Source of the DNA: Sipunculus nudus
Lineage: Eukaryota; Annelida; Sipuncula; Golfingiida; Sipunculidae
Length of the DNA stretch: 64,000 nt
NCBI GenBank assembly: GCA_026874595.1
Contig: CM049320.1
Span: 49,548,714 to 49,612,713 of the forward strand
Direction: 5' to 3'
Of the stretch, positions 48,585 to 59,488 are shown one piece after another (position 1 is the stretch's first letter; every line of letters starts with the position of its first letter). The notes under the pieces were generated by a model, which had not been told where the DNA came from, made no database searches, and saw only the letters and a program-made list of their open reading frames with translations. The position numbers and the translations under genes are program-made.

Positions 48585-50356
48585 ATGAATGTCAAGGATA
48601 GATCTCCTGTCTCCACTCATGCAAACTCAAGAGCTCTTTAACCCTGAAATTGATGGATTTCTCCTGGGAATTGTATATCATAATTAAATGGAGCAAATAC
48701 AGACAGAATAAGCAACAACCATTCTGAATATAACCAACATAAAGTAATTGCCAGCTCTTAATAACATATGTTGTGAGTAACATTTCATCCAACTATCCCA
48801 GATGTAGGTACTGATTGTAAAGTTGCTCCAAACAGTTTTAATATCTGAAGGCTATCCCATGTGGACCAGATTCTATACACTCTCTGAATCTCCGATGACA
48901 AAGCTGACAAAGGGCATCTGTTTTTTTTTCAAAGGTCGATAGGTAAATTTACAAAATATTGCCAAAGTACTCAATATGGATGGAGTTCGAATTTCTGTCT
49001 ATGTCTTGGGAAAGCTCAACAAGGTTAAGAGGGCGATATATTTGATGGGTTATGAGAAACCAGGGACCCATTGGTCACTGTGCTCTGCTGAAGTTGACCT
49101 TGAAGGTAAAAATCTAAAACAATATCAAAAGGAGATAAAGTGTAAGAGGAAGAGGTAATATAGGCCATGGTTGGTTTATATAATTGGTTTGTACTGATGA
49201 GCAAGAAATGTTTGCAAATAATATTTTTTGACTGGACCATGTGTTTCCTAATGTTAAAACTGAAGCATGTGAGCAGTTTGAGAACAAATGATCTGTACTA
49301 TTACCATGATCATAAGTTGGCTTTTTGATTTACTGTTGACACTTCAGTAGTTTACACATTTGTTCAATTGAATCAATTTTTTTATAATATATATTATTAA
49401 ATATATGCATTTTTTTATTTTATGAAATGTATATAGTTGAAATATAACTAATGTTCCCGGTCCACAGATGAAAGGATTTGGTGGGGTGGGGGGGGGGGGG
49501 TGGGGGTGGAATGGTGGGAGTTACAACATATTTGTATTATTATAGTGTATATACATAGGATTTTCACTTAGTTCAACAATACTAACAGGATAAAAAAGTT
49601 CATTCATAATTACTTTATACTTAAAAAAGGACAGATAGACTGGTACACAAACAAAGCTGATAATATATATGAAGTTTCAATTATTTCTTAATTTATTTAT
49701 TATATCAAATTTTTTTAAAGTTTAACAACTGCAATAATACACAGCTGAATATATAATTTGCTTTCAAATTTCATATTTAAATAGCTTAATTCCAAACACA
49801 TACAGCATATGAAAGTTATTTCAACAGTGCTTATAGGAAAAATTTCATAATTAATATATATTTAAAGATAACGGAGAGATGATGGACAGAGCTAATCATT
49901 TCATGTTCCATTCTCCTAAGGCAAGAATATTTTTCAATAAGATCTTAATTTTTTCTAATCCTATTATTTTTTAAATTAAATAAATTTTACACATTTGCAA
50001 TATAAATTAATGTACCAGTGCACTAGAATCAATGGCAGCAGGGGGGTGGGGGGAGGGGGGGGGGTGGGGGGGATGTTGGGATTAACAACACTTCTGCATA
50101 TACATACAGGGCAAACAAAGCCTGATCTCCAATGCTGCTGAGACAGGAAAATAATGAACAAATGTTTGTATTAGATCCTCATATTTTTTATTATAGGTTT
50201 TTATTTCTATACATTTCTAATATGACATATATATCTGAAAAGTTTATATTTCTATACATCTCCAATATAAAATATATATCTGAATATAAAAGTTGATTCA
50301 TAATTCTAAATTGCATCGTCATAAATCTCAATCTTGTCAGACAAGACCACATCATG

Positions 50357-50597
50357 GGGCCTGGACAGCTGAGTGGTAAAACGCTTGGCTATCTCCGCTG
50401 GCGACCCGGGTTCGATCCCCGGCGTGGCTATGAGAGTGGGTTGTAGTTGCCCGTCCAAGGCCGGTGGTTTTCTCCAGGTACTCCGGTTTCCTCCACCTCT
50501 GCAGACTACCGAACGCCATCACCGGAGCCATGGAGAGTGCCTCGATTAGTTGTAATAACTATTTGTACAATCCATGTAAAATAAATAAGTTTATAAT
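50357..50597 (+). mobile_element. tRNA-derived SINE with 14-bp target duplication
   Basis: The 5' part has a tRNA-like A box (AGCTGAGTGGTAAAACGC) and B box (GGTTCGATCCC, 50409-50419), RNA polymerase III promoter elements. The body contains TTTTCTCCAGGTACTCCGG, a segment common in invertebrate SINEs, and an AT-rich tail. Perfect AAGACCACATCATG copies lie on both sides (50343-50356 and 50598-50611), showing LINE-type integration. Located in a gene 1 intron, opposite to the gene. Confidence 0.93.
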
Positions 50598-50977
50598 AAG
50601 ACCACATCATGCATAACAATGTTTATTTATTTTTTACCACAAAAATAAATTTGCAAAACAATAAATATCTAAAAATAAAACTTGATTCAGATTTCACATT
50701 TTAAATTGTGCCTTTATTTATCCATAATTTGCTTCATATTTAATAAATTAAAGTATACTGATGGGTTTAATTATATTTGTTAAAATCATTTAAAAGAAAA
50801 TTGATTTCTTTAAAAAATGCTACATTAACACAAGATGGCATCTTTTGGATCACACCTTACATTACTTTTTCATGGAAAGTTTTTGTAAATTGGAGTGGAA
50901 ACAGCATTACAATTAAGGAGATACAGTGAAAACAAACAAGAACAATTACTGCATAACACTTGGTGGGTTGGGTTTGC

Positions 50978-51013
50978 GGGGGGGGGGGGGGGAGACGGGG
51001 GGGGGGGGGGGGG
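50978..51013. repeat. Twin (G)n tracts beside gene 1 exon 3
   Basis: G runs at 50978-50992 and 50997-51013, 33 bases from the exon 3 donor on the intron side. On the gene strand these are C runs. Confidence 0.9.
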
Positions 51014-51045
51014 ATTGTGGTGGTGATATGAGAATAACTGTACAC

Positions 51046-51136
51046 CTGTCACAGCAGGGGATCTCCCCCAGTGACTGTAATAAATCAGAAACCCTGGCAT
51101 AGCTGACTTCCCGTGACTTGGAGTGGGACCCTGCAT
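51046..51136 (-). CDS. Gene 1, exon 3
   Basis: The acceptor TTTGCTTTGTCCAG and the donor CAG|GTGTAC bound 91 bases. In the frame that connects exons 2 and 4 the translation is AGSHSKSREVSYARVSDLLQ then SLGEIPCCDR, soluble and probably helical. Both splice phases agree with the neighbours (one base in, two out). Confidence 0.7.
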
Positions 51137-51427
51137 CTGGACAAAGCAAATGACTACAATAGAGCCTGAGAAGAAAAAAATCAATAACTTTTATTTTCAA
51201 ATTTCAGATTTAAACAAATTAAATACTTATGTTTACATGCTGTTAAAATCAAATCAAGAGACTTACAGGGGAAAAAAATGCCATGGTCAAAGTTGGGCAA
51301 AATTCAAGGTACTGATTTTATTTTTATGCTAATAACTAAAAAAATTACAAAATTCAGATCTAATTTTGGGTAAACAATTGAATCTTAATTAAACAAAGTT
51401 ATGTACTTGGGAAAATAGTCTCTAGTT

Positions 51428-51525
51428 TCAGTCTAACAGACAGACAGACAGACGGACTGACCACGAACAATGGATTATGACTATATAAGCTCAGATGACA
51501 TAGTCAGCCGAGCTAAAAAAAAGAG
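51428..51525 (+). repeat. 3' end of a hairpin-ended repeat
   Basis: CAGACAGACAGACGGACTGA is followed by a hairpin at 51488-51514 (AGCTC...GAGCT with inner TGAC...GTCA) and then AAAAAAA. This is the same end structure as the families at 57.9-60.8 kb. The 5' part of the repeat is diverged. Confidence 0.65.
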
Positions 51526-52391
51526 TGTTAGTAATGACTTGTGAATACTGGATTTCCAGTATAGTTAAAACTTTTTTAAAAACATCGGGTTTAACATCCA
51601 CAAGCTGTACATGTGTTGGGGATGTAGACAGAATTCCGAACTTGCGTTCTCAATATGAACCCCATATGATTAAAAAAAAATATGGTATACCACTACTTAT
51701 ACTACCTTCCATCACCCCTGTCCACTCAATTTTTGTGATCATTTTTTTACAATGCACAAAAGCTTACCTTTATTTTACCTAGAAGCAAATCAGACCAATG
51801 TGGTGATTATCTAACAGCAAAATAATATTCTTCCATGTATGGATACCATATGATTAATTCAGAAAGAAAATTACTGAACAGATTTACGGTCATGCGACAT
51901 ATCAGAAATAACCTGATTTGAAGGACTAAAACAACATCTACTTGATGATTCGTATTGATAATATGTCACAGTGATATTTCAATACATCATATGAAGAGTG
52001 TAAGTGGCAGATAAAAATAAGTGGCAAAATTAAGATACAAGCAGCAGTATCCAATGGTTGTTGGGCTGAAGCCCGCATTCTATAGTAGTACCCAAAAGAT
52101 ATTTGAAAGGAAAATTCCGAAAACATGGTGGATAGGGGTGTTGGGTCAGAGTATAGTCTTATACCAGTACTGGCAGTTGCACAACTGTGCAAGTACTGCC
52201 AGCCACTGGCACTGGCATAACCCTAGCTCCCATGCTCTCTTACTACGCTTCGCTGTGCGAGAGCCCTTGAAGATGATGATTCGAGGAAACTGGAGACATT
52301 CCACATGATAATTAAATTCTAATATTTCGTCTGAAAATGTTGTATTTGTTATGAAATAAAGATATTCTTATCAAATACGCATATAACATAC

Positions 52392-52506
52392 CACTTAGAA
52401 TATATTGTCCTAATAAACAGTGATACACAGGGAACGATGTCTGCTCTGGGTTTCCCCAGGGACAGGTGGCCAGCAGGCGCCTGTGTAACCTGTGGTAATT
52501 GGCCGT
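52392..52506 (-). CDS. Gene 1, exon 2
   Basis: The acceptor GCTGAGCTTAG (weak pyrimidine tract) and the donor AGTG|GTATGT bound 115 bases encoding TANYHRLHRRLLATCPWGNP then EQTSFPVYHCLLGQYILS. Phase is 0 in and 1 out, fitting exons 1 and 3. A competing acceptor ten bases or so downstream gives stops in the required frame. No transcript evidence was available. Confidence 0.6.
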
Positions 52507-52764
52507 CTAAGCTCAGCCAGCAAAGGTCACGCAGTTCGTCGTTTCAGATTCTGAGACAGTTTCAAGCCCCAGGGTAGCTAAGTTTTAAAAATGAGTCTTG
52601 TTTACATACAAAAACATAATATTTAGCTAAATTTCTTGGTCATTCAAAAAAAGTACTATATCTCTATTAGAATACTTAAAAGTTTATGAGCAATTATTGA
52701 ATCCTTCCTACAGGTTTGGAAGTGATGACAAGTCATACCAAAAACTGTCCTTATCTAGCTCTCT

Positions 52765-52920
52765 ATTTCATTTCATTGACATTTATTTAATGTCTTACTC
52801 CTGTCACTCTACACCATTGAATAATTCCCAGAAGACTTTATTTGGCACTACCTGGGTTTGAACCTGCCATCTCATGCTTTCTAGTACTACACCCTAACTC
52901 ACTGAGCTAACTTGCCGAGA
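52765..52920 (-). mobile_element. Second tRNA-derived SINE
   Basis: On the minus strand a tRNA-like head has an A box (TTAGCTCAGTGAGTTAGGGTG region, 52890-52910) and a B box GGTTCAAACCC (52854-52864), followed by a short body and a tail of AAATAAATG words. Stem pairing is too poor for a functional tRNA. No target duplication was identified. Located in intron 1 of gene 1. Confidence 0.7.
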
Positions 52921-53594
52921 AACTGAACATGGGAGTTATTGAAGCGCCACCTGAAGGTCAATTGCTGAACTAATGATGTAGTAAATGAATATAATTTATT
53001 TTATATTGCACCCCAACACCCCCACTCAGGTTAGGAACCGAGGTGTAGTTGGACAAGATATACATTTCATTTAAATTGCGGGTTGCACCCCCAAACCCCC
53101 GCTTAGTCTGAGAACCAAAGATAATATCTCAAGAGAGGGAAGAAAAAAACTGTGAACAACATTTTATGCAACACCTCAACATGTAAATAAGTGTCATGGT
53201 GGTCATGGATATGTATACCAGGAAAGGAAGACCATTTTTAAAGTCTTCAATAAAGAGATAGATGGATACAAATATGACTAGAGAAGAGATACTAAGCATT
53301 TAATTGAGTGAAACATGCTTGTCAAGTCACAACTGAGGTTTGTTTTTGTCCAGTTGGGCCCTGAGGTAGGGGTACTGGTGTAGGAAGGATTCTATAATTC
53401 TGCCAATTAAAGTTTCCTTGTCATAAACGCAATATTTGATTTTACACGATTTTTTCCCCGACAAGGGTTTTAAGTTCTTCAGTTTACTCTGAAGCATTTA
53501 ATGTGGCGGTATCTTGGATCCTGGATTTCGCCGCATTAAATGCAGTTAGCACTGGCACTGATCTGACCATTCTAACCGGTTTGCTTGCTTGGAT

Positions 53595-53819
53595 CACAGG
53601 CGCTTGAATCGCCATTTGTGTTGATCTTGGTTTAAATAGTGTTCAATTTACCTTAACAATCCCCTACCGTTTAATGAGCTTTAAACCATGTTAATAGTTT
53701 GCCGATACTTGTTTATATAATAGATACACTAGATGTATCACTATTTTAACACTAGATGTATCACTATTTTAACACTTTTTAAACAAAGATCAACACAAAT
53801 AACGATTCAAGCGCCTGTG
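53595..53819. mobile_element. 225-bp MITE with about 45-bp inverted ends
   Basis: The ends CACAGGCGCTTGAATCG... and its inverse (ending CCTGTG at 53819) pair over about 45 bases with a few mismatches. CTTGGAT lies on both sides (53588-53594 and 53820-53826), a 7-bp duplication, or 8 bp if one terminal G is shared, as in hAT elements. There is no coding capacity. Two tandem copies of ACTAGATGTATCACTATTTT lie inside. Located in intron 1 of gene 1. Confidence 0.85.
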
Positions 53820-54011
53820 CTTGGATTTACGTCACTGCATCTTTATATATTAATCAGTGTAACTGTATTTGATTACTTCATTAAAAGGGGGATGGTTAAG
53901 TTACTTGTTATCATCTATTTGTAGACACCTGGGCTAGTGTATGTCTACACAGCTGGTTTGTATCTGCAAAAGATATGGAGAACTTGAAATCAAGCTGTCA
54001 AAATTGTTTAC

Positions 54012-54218
54012 CTGAACGACAAGCCGGAACCGGATATGCAGTATGTAAGCTAGACTGGCACCTCTTTCAGATAAAATGATCGGTACCTTCTCCTTAACGC
54101 AACAAGTTCTCGTACCCAACTTGGCAGCTTGTTGCGGGTCCACAACTGTGATACGACCAGTTGTCGACGGAGAGGAGCAGAGCGGATCGGAATCGCACGT
54201 CTTGGGACGAGACAAGGC
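54012..54218 (-). CDS. Gene 1, exon 1 candidate, 5' end not fixed
   Basis: Open in one frame from just after a stop at 54222-54224 to a donor CAG|GTAAAC. The last part reads VDPQQAAKLGTRTCCVKEK, VPIILSERGASLAYILHIRF and RLVVQ. No ATG exists in this frame; the frame could begin at an internal acceptor (GTATCACAG near 54151) with the start in an unseen upstream exon, or this could be untranslated sequence. The phase into exon 2 is 0. Confidence 0.45.
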
Positions 54219-54224
54219 CAATTA

Positions 54225-55021
54225 AAGCCTGAGTACATGATGTATATACCCGCGTATTAAGTTTTGTATGCGTGCTGGGAATGCAATATTACATTTGTTC
54301 TTGATGTAGCCTGTGAGTAAAGGAGGTAAGATTAGCCATGTGCTTAATTTTGACCAGTGTGGGTAGAAAAAATGAAACATTGCGACAAGCAGGTATATAC
54401 AAAACGTGGCACGCAACGGGGGAATTAATTTTCTTCAAACTCTTGTTTAAAATTAATATTTTTATTTGGCCCTTGTTTTCTCCTGAGCTCTTAGAGTCCT
54501 ATGTGCTATCGAGACCACGGAACCCGGTAAAATGCGAAGTTAAACATAATAATTCAGCTTATCAGTTATTTCACCACAAGCATTACATCTAAAAGATAAT
54601 ATATTGATAGTTACAAACGTGATTGTACTTTCGCGCCATTGATTCATTTGAAAACGATTGAAATCTTATATCCTAATTTTGAAGAAATATAATATTAAAT
54701 ATTGAACCTCTCTACAGTTTGACTACATAACGGAAAGACATAAGGGAAAAGTTTTTCAGGAACAGGAAATCCTCATTTTTTTCGGGGGGGGGGGGGGGGG
54801 GTTGTGAAAATTGCCTCAAATTAAATGTCCTCTTTACATTGTATTTTAAACAAATTTCCCAATATGTAATTGAGAAACCCCCTCTCGTACCCTCCCGATA
54901 TACCTGTAACTAACCTTAATTAAACCATTGTTCATAATTGAAAATAAAAAAAGTATATATTTTCATACAATACAATATATTAGGTATAGTAAAAATTATA
55001 ATAATAATCATATTATTAGTA

Positions 55022-55066
<45 letters not shown>

Positions 55067-55834
55067 TTTCAGACTGATTTTATGGATATGTATGATTTCC
55101 ACAAGTATATATATATATATATATACTTGTATATGATACTGTTTTCATATTACCCATACATGCATATGAACGCCCCTAACCCCCCCCCCCCCTGTTTTCG
55201 AATTTCTTGATCCGCCACTGAAGATGGCCCCCTCCCCTCCCTCAATCCTGGCTACGCCCCTGAAACTGACCTTGCCGGCAGTCTAGCCCACAGTTGATAC
55301 ACGAGTGTGGTTATAAGCAAACAAATAATCAGTGTTTGAAAATAAACAAATCAGGATATGTGAAATAAATGGTCCAAGGATCAGCTTATTATTTGATCAA
55401 AGCTGCTGAGCCTATTATGTTGTGAGATGATGCAAGAAATATCAACACCAAATGGTAATTCTCACCTTCTCACCAGTAAAATCTTTTTTTTTTGGTAAGT
55501 CGGCACTATATTGTTAGCTCATTGTCAAAATAATAATAGAAAGTATAGGAGTTTCACATTGAAATTCTAATAGGGCATGCATTCATTTGCCGGCAGTTTA
55601 GCCTGTGGACTAGACTGCCGGCAAGGTCAATTTTCCCTGCCGGGTGTTAAGCCTGTGGACTAAACCGCCGGCACCCTTGCCGACTATTTAACCACTCCCT
55701 TTAAAATACCAAATCTTCAGACTGATTTTATGGATATGTATGATTTCCACAATTTAATTAGAGAACCAACTTTTTTATAGGGGAGGAAACTCAAGTATTG
55801 ATGATATCTTAACAAATCGGAAGTTTAAATTTAA
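54225..55834. other. Region upstream of gene 1
   Basis: No first exon or promoter could be fixed. Contents: a (G)n tract near 54785-54800, (AT)n tracts at 55025-55064 and 55107-55126, a C-tract near 55179, and at 55560-55700 repeated TGCCGGCAGT/CCGCCGGCA words that form a degenerate inverted repeat. Confidence 0.45.
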
Positions 55835-55854
55835 GACAACTGGTACCCTTGTGA

Positions 55855-56265
55855 TATGTGGACACCAGCTTGTATACGTCCCGGGGAACTAAAATCAACA
55901 CAGGTTAAACTTAAACCAAAGCAAGTAGTATATAGATATTTTAAAGGCTTAGATAATGAAGCCTTTAAACAAGATTTAGATAATTTCCCTGTCCATGTTG
56001 CTGAAATATTTAATGATATAAAAAATGTCACATGGTTCACTGTGAGGCTTCTTAAGGAGGCTGTTGATAAACATCTTCCAGAAAAACGTAAAACTGTTCG
56101 AGTGATACCCAAGTTTTTATGAAAGGAGAACTGAATAGGGAAGTTATGATAAGAAAAAGATTATGGCGTAAATACAAAAGATACCAAGAACCTAAAACAT
56201 TGGAATTTTATAGGGTGGAGCGTAATAAGACCTCTCAGGAGATCTGTAATAAGGGATAATCTTAA
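55855..56265 (+). pseudogene. LINE fragment between endonuclease and RT
   Basis: The translation starts WTPACIRPGELKSTQVKLKP, continues with YFKGLDNEAFKQDLDNFP and WFTVRLLKEAVDKHLPEK, then after a shift GELNREVMIRKRLWRKYKR and LRRSVIRDNLK. These match the linker between the endonuclease and RT of Jockey/CR1-like LINEs of molluscs. The sequence breaks off at about 56265 and the RT part resumes at about 60840, with about 4.6 kb inserted. Confidence 0.8.
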
Positions 56266-56611
56266 AGGGACATAATCAGGAGCAATATTATGCCTACTCT
56301 TTCACACTATTAATTCAGTTTTGCTTTAAACAAACGTTTCGGGGCAAAACCATCCAAATACACAGTCTTAGTACCTCGCATACGACTGTTTAACATCTCG
56401 TTATGGCTCTGCGTATTGGTAACACAGTCCGCGTGTGTCTGTTTACCATACCAAGTCCGCCATACCGGAGGTCCGATTGTGAGCCGCAGCACGCGATGTT
56501 TCAGCCAGTGGGAACATGTATTGCATTTTTGGGCCAAGTCAGTCAGGGCATCTCCTGATTGACACGTTGTAACATTCTTGCCCTTTGACCTGGACCTCAG
56601 TTGGCCAGGGG

Positions 56612-56654
56612 TGGGGCATCAGCACTGATTGACAGTCAATATAGAGATGCCCCA
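56612..56654. other. Inverted repeat TGGGGCATC/GATGCCCCA
   Basis: A 9-base stem with a 25-base loop, upstream of another hairpin at 56764-56783. The function is unknown. Confidence 0.5.
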
Positions 56655-56763
56655 TAACCAATCACAATGCAGGGTTTCTACTCTGCCTTCTGTAGCTTGT
56701 ATTTAATTGAGAATAAGTCAGAAATTCTCTCTCTTTTGGACCAGATAAGTGGACCCTATAGAA

Positions 56764-56783
56764 GGCTGGCCCTGAGGCCAGCC
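56764..56783. other. Perfect 8-bp hairpin GGCTGGCC/GGCCAGCC
   Basis: A four-base loop (CTGA). It lies about 100 bases before a consensus splice donor (CTTGTAAGT, 56884-56892). The 56.6-56.9 kb stretch could be a promoter and first exon of the inserted element or of a gene; nothing else supports this. Confidence 0.4.
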
Positions 56784-57215
56784 AGGGTATTGCTTCTTAT
56801 TCACCTTGGAGTTGGTTTTACGACAGTGTCTGCTACCCAGGTGAAGAGCCAACCACTTCCCAAGTGCAGTCTGTTTATCTAACCTTGTAAGTATCTTTCT
56901 GTTTCATTTATAAGTTTAGATAATAATATGCATGCAGTCCTGATAATTTGAAGGTTTAGGCTCTAAATTTAATTCCATTAAAAAGTGATATTTTATCTCT
57001 TTAAATTGTGCGAGTGCATGTTGTCCAAACACACGTATTGTCATCGCCGCGCCGTGTTCATGTTTACACCTGCCATCGCGCCAGGTCCACTGTTTTTAAC
57101 ACTCGTTTACAGAAGTGAGCTAACGCTTTAAGGGCAATATTTTGGCAGTTACAAATTTATTTTAAGTGGACAAGCTATTTTTAGTGTTAGTTCAACATGC
57201 TTTATTTATGGGCGA

Positions 57216-57582
57216 TTGGGCCCCTTTACAGCTACTGCAGATTGGGGTACCAAACATAAGACATTTTGGCCCATTATGACACCTTTTATGACTAACAAGG
57301 GAACCACCTCAACTAGTGACTTAGTGATTCAAGATTATGTAAATATTGCATCTCATATTAGAGCAAATAATGATATGCCACAATACAAGAATTCTGAAGA
57401 AGACCTTGATTCATTTATTGATTCATCAATTCAAGTGTTTAACAAGTGGCCCATGGGCCATGACGCTCAAATGAATTCAAGGAATGTTGAACAATGAGCA
57501 AAATGACTGCCAGAGTGCAAACAAATCATGAATTTTGTGAGGAGTCCTTAGAAATGGGTTTCAGTGGGCTTTTGGACAGATG
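57216..57582 (+). pseudogene. Unrecognised degenerate ORF inside the insertion
   Basis: 93 codons from ATG at 57216 to TGA at 57495, with WPIMTPFMTNKGTTSTSDLV and NSEEDLDSFIDSSIQVFNKW. After the stop another frame continues with KMTARVQTNHEFCEESLEMG and FSGLLDR, which looks like the same protein after a one-base shift. The composition is protein-like, but I do not recognise the family. It lies upstream of the family A tandem repeats, and its end appears to overlap their first unit. Confidence 0.4.
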
Positions 57583-57976
57583 ACAACTTCATTTGAAGGT
57601 CTCATAAATAGAAAAAAATGCGTACAATTTTGAAAGAAATACAGATAGTGCCACCAGTCTGCAGGAACTGATTAAACACTCCATGATCAATATATATCCA
57701 AAGAATCATGGCTATCAAGGCATTAGTTATTCAGATACTGGAGCTTTTGTTTGTATCAAATTTTGAATTATTCTTGGGGGTATTTATGAGCCCTATAGCT
57801 TGGAGAATATGGGTAACAGAAACCTAATTTCAGGTTTCCAAGGATATTTTTCATTAGTCTCCATGGATGTCAAATAAGAAGATTCTAGGTTCAGCAGTTA
57901 CAGTTTGTGCCATGTTAACAGATGACCACTTTATTTGAAGGTCTCATAAATAGGGAAAAATGCCTAAAAAAATGAA

Positions 57977-59488
57977 ACTAGATGTGTCGGAACGACACGA
58001 ATGCCCCCTTCTAGAGTAAATTAGAAATATTTGTTAAATTTTGTAATTTTTTTTTAAGTTCAGGAGGTGTTGTATGGTCAAAAGTAGGTCAACATGGGCA
58101 AAATGCAAACTCGATCTGTAACGGGTCATTATCAAGCAACACACCAAAAATCAGGCCAGTATCTGCAGGCATTGTGGAAAAAAGTCTATACATGTGCATT
58201 TTTCATAAAATTTCTGTCTTGCATGAAATTTTTCTATGTTCAGGATCTGTCATATGCTCAAAAATAGGTAAACTGGGACAAAACGCAAACTCGATTTGTT
58301 AGTGGTCATTATGCGCCCACAGACCAAACATTAGGCCAGTATCTGTAAGCATTGCATTGCGAAACTAGAATATAAGCAAAAGCTGATAATCAGTTATAAA
58401 TTTAGATTGGAGAGGTATGTACCATGTTTCATAACAATCCACCAAATGCTTCCTTAGAAATAAGCTCCTAAGTTTTTTCCTATACTAAGCTCTGTGACCT
58501 TGGAAAGTAGGTCAAGATCACCAATTTTTGAACTTGACCAAGATTTTGTAAATATCATGCACTGAAGAACTCAAGTTCCTGTGTTGAATTCCTTTGGAGA
58601 TATCCTGCACAAAAGGCCAAAATTCAAAATTCCGATAAAAATTCATTAAAAAAGCAGAAATTGTAGGTGGTGACATCAAAATTCTGAAGCATGTACAGAC
58701 CATCATTCCAATCCAAATGATCATAGTAAGTTTTGTGAAAATCCACACAATGGTTCCTGAGATATAAGATTCTGAGTGTTTTTGTATAATTATCTCTAAA
58801 ACAAAGAAAAATAGGTCAAGGTCACCCATCTTCACACTTGATCAAGATTTTGTTGATATACATCTTCACTGATGAAATAAAATTTCAACGGTGGATCCTT
58901 TTGTAGATATCCCGCTCACAAGGCCAAAATTGAAAAATTCGATAAAAATTAATTAAAAAATCAGAAATTGCAGGTGGTGCTTTCAAAATTGTGCAGCACT
59001 TACAGACCATCAGTCCCTATGATCATAGTAAGTTTTGTGAAAATCCACACAATGGTTCCTGAGATATAAGCTTCTGAGTGTTTTTCTATACTGCAGCTCT
59101 AAAATGTAGAAAAATGGGTCAAGGTCATCCATCTTCCAACTTGACCGAGATTTTATCGATATACATCTTCACCGATGAAATAAAATTCCAACGGTGAATC
59201 CTTTAAGAGATATCTCGCTCACAAGGTAAAAGTTAACGGACGCGGGACCAACGGACGCCGGACATATACAGACGGACGGACAGCTTGGGTGAAGACAATA
59301 GCCCATCAGCCTATGAGCTGAGGGCTAAAAAAGGCTGTACATGTACATTTGTCATGAACATTTTTATTTTTTATGTAACTGGTCATTATCTGCCCCCACA
59401 CAAAAAATCAGGCCTGTATCTGCAGGCATTGCAAAAAAAAAAAGGGTGATCGCTATAGCTCAGATGACTTACAGTCAGCTGAGCTAAA
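57977..59488 (+). mobile_element. Hairpin-ended repeat family C, inserted in family A
   Basis: It begins AACTAGATGTGTCGGAACGA, where GTGTCG-GAA-CGACAC forms a 5' hairpin, and ends in the hairpin 59457-59485 followed by AAAA. Internal repeats share TCAGGCCAGTATCTG and GGTCATTAT. It is itself interrupted by element B at 58363-59330. Confidence 0.75.
58363..59330 (+). mobile_element. Hairpin-ended repeat family B, inserted in family C
   Basis: It begins AACTAGAATATAAGC and ends GGACGGACGGACAGC, a hairpin at 59300-59326 and AAAA. The interior has about three tandem units of roughly 305 bases sharing AGACCATCA, CCACACAATGGTTCCTGAGA and GGTCAAGGTCA. The flanks (GCATTGC before, AAGGCTGTACATG after) match an uninterrupted family C unit near 58170-58200. 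Confidence 0.75.

Noticed and set aside
52846-52916. Functional tRNA gene on the minus strand
   Set aside because: A and B boxes are present but the stems pair poorly and a body and AT-rich tail follow; a SINE fits better.
53934-54221. 95-codon protein starting at 54221 as a complete gene
   Set aside because: The start is TTG right after a stop; there is no ATG in frame and a splice donor cuts it at 54012.
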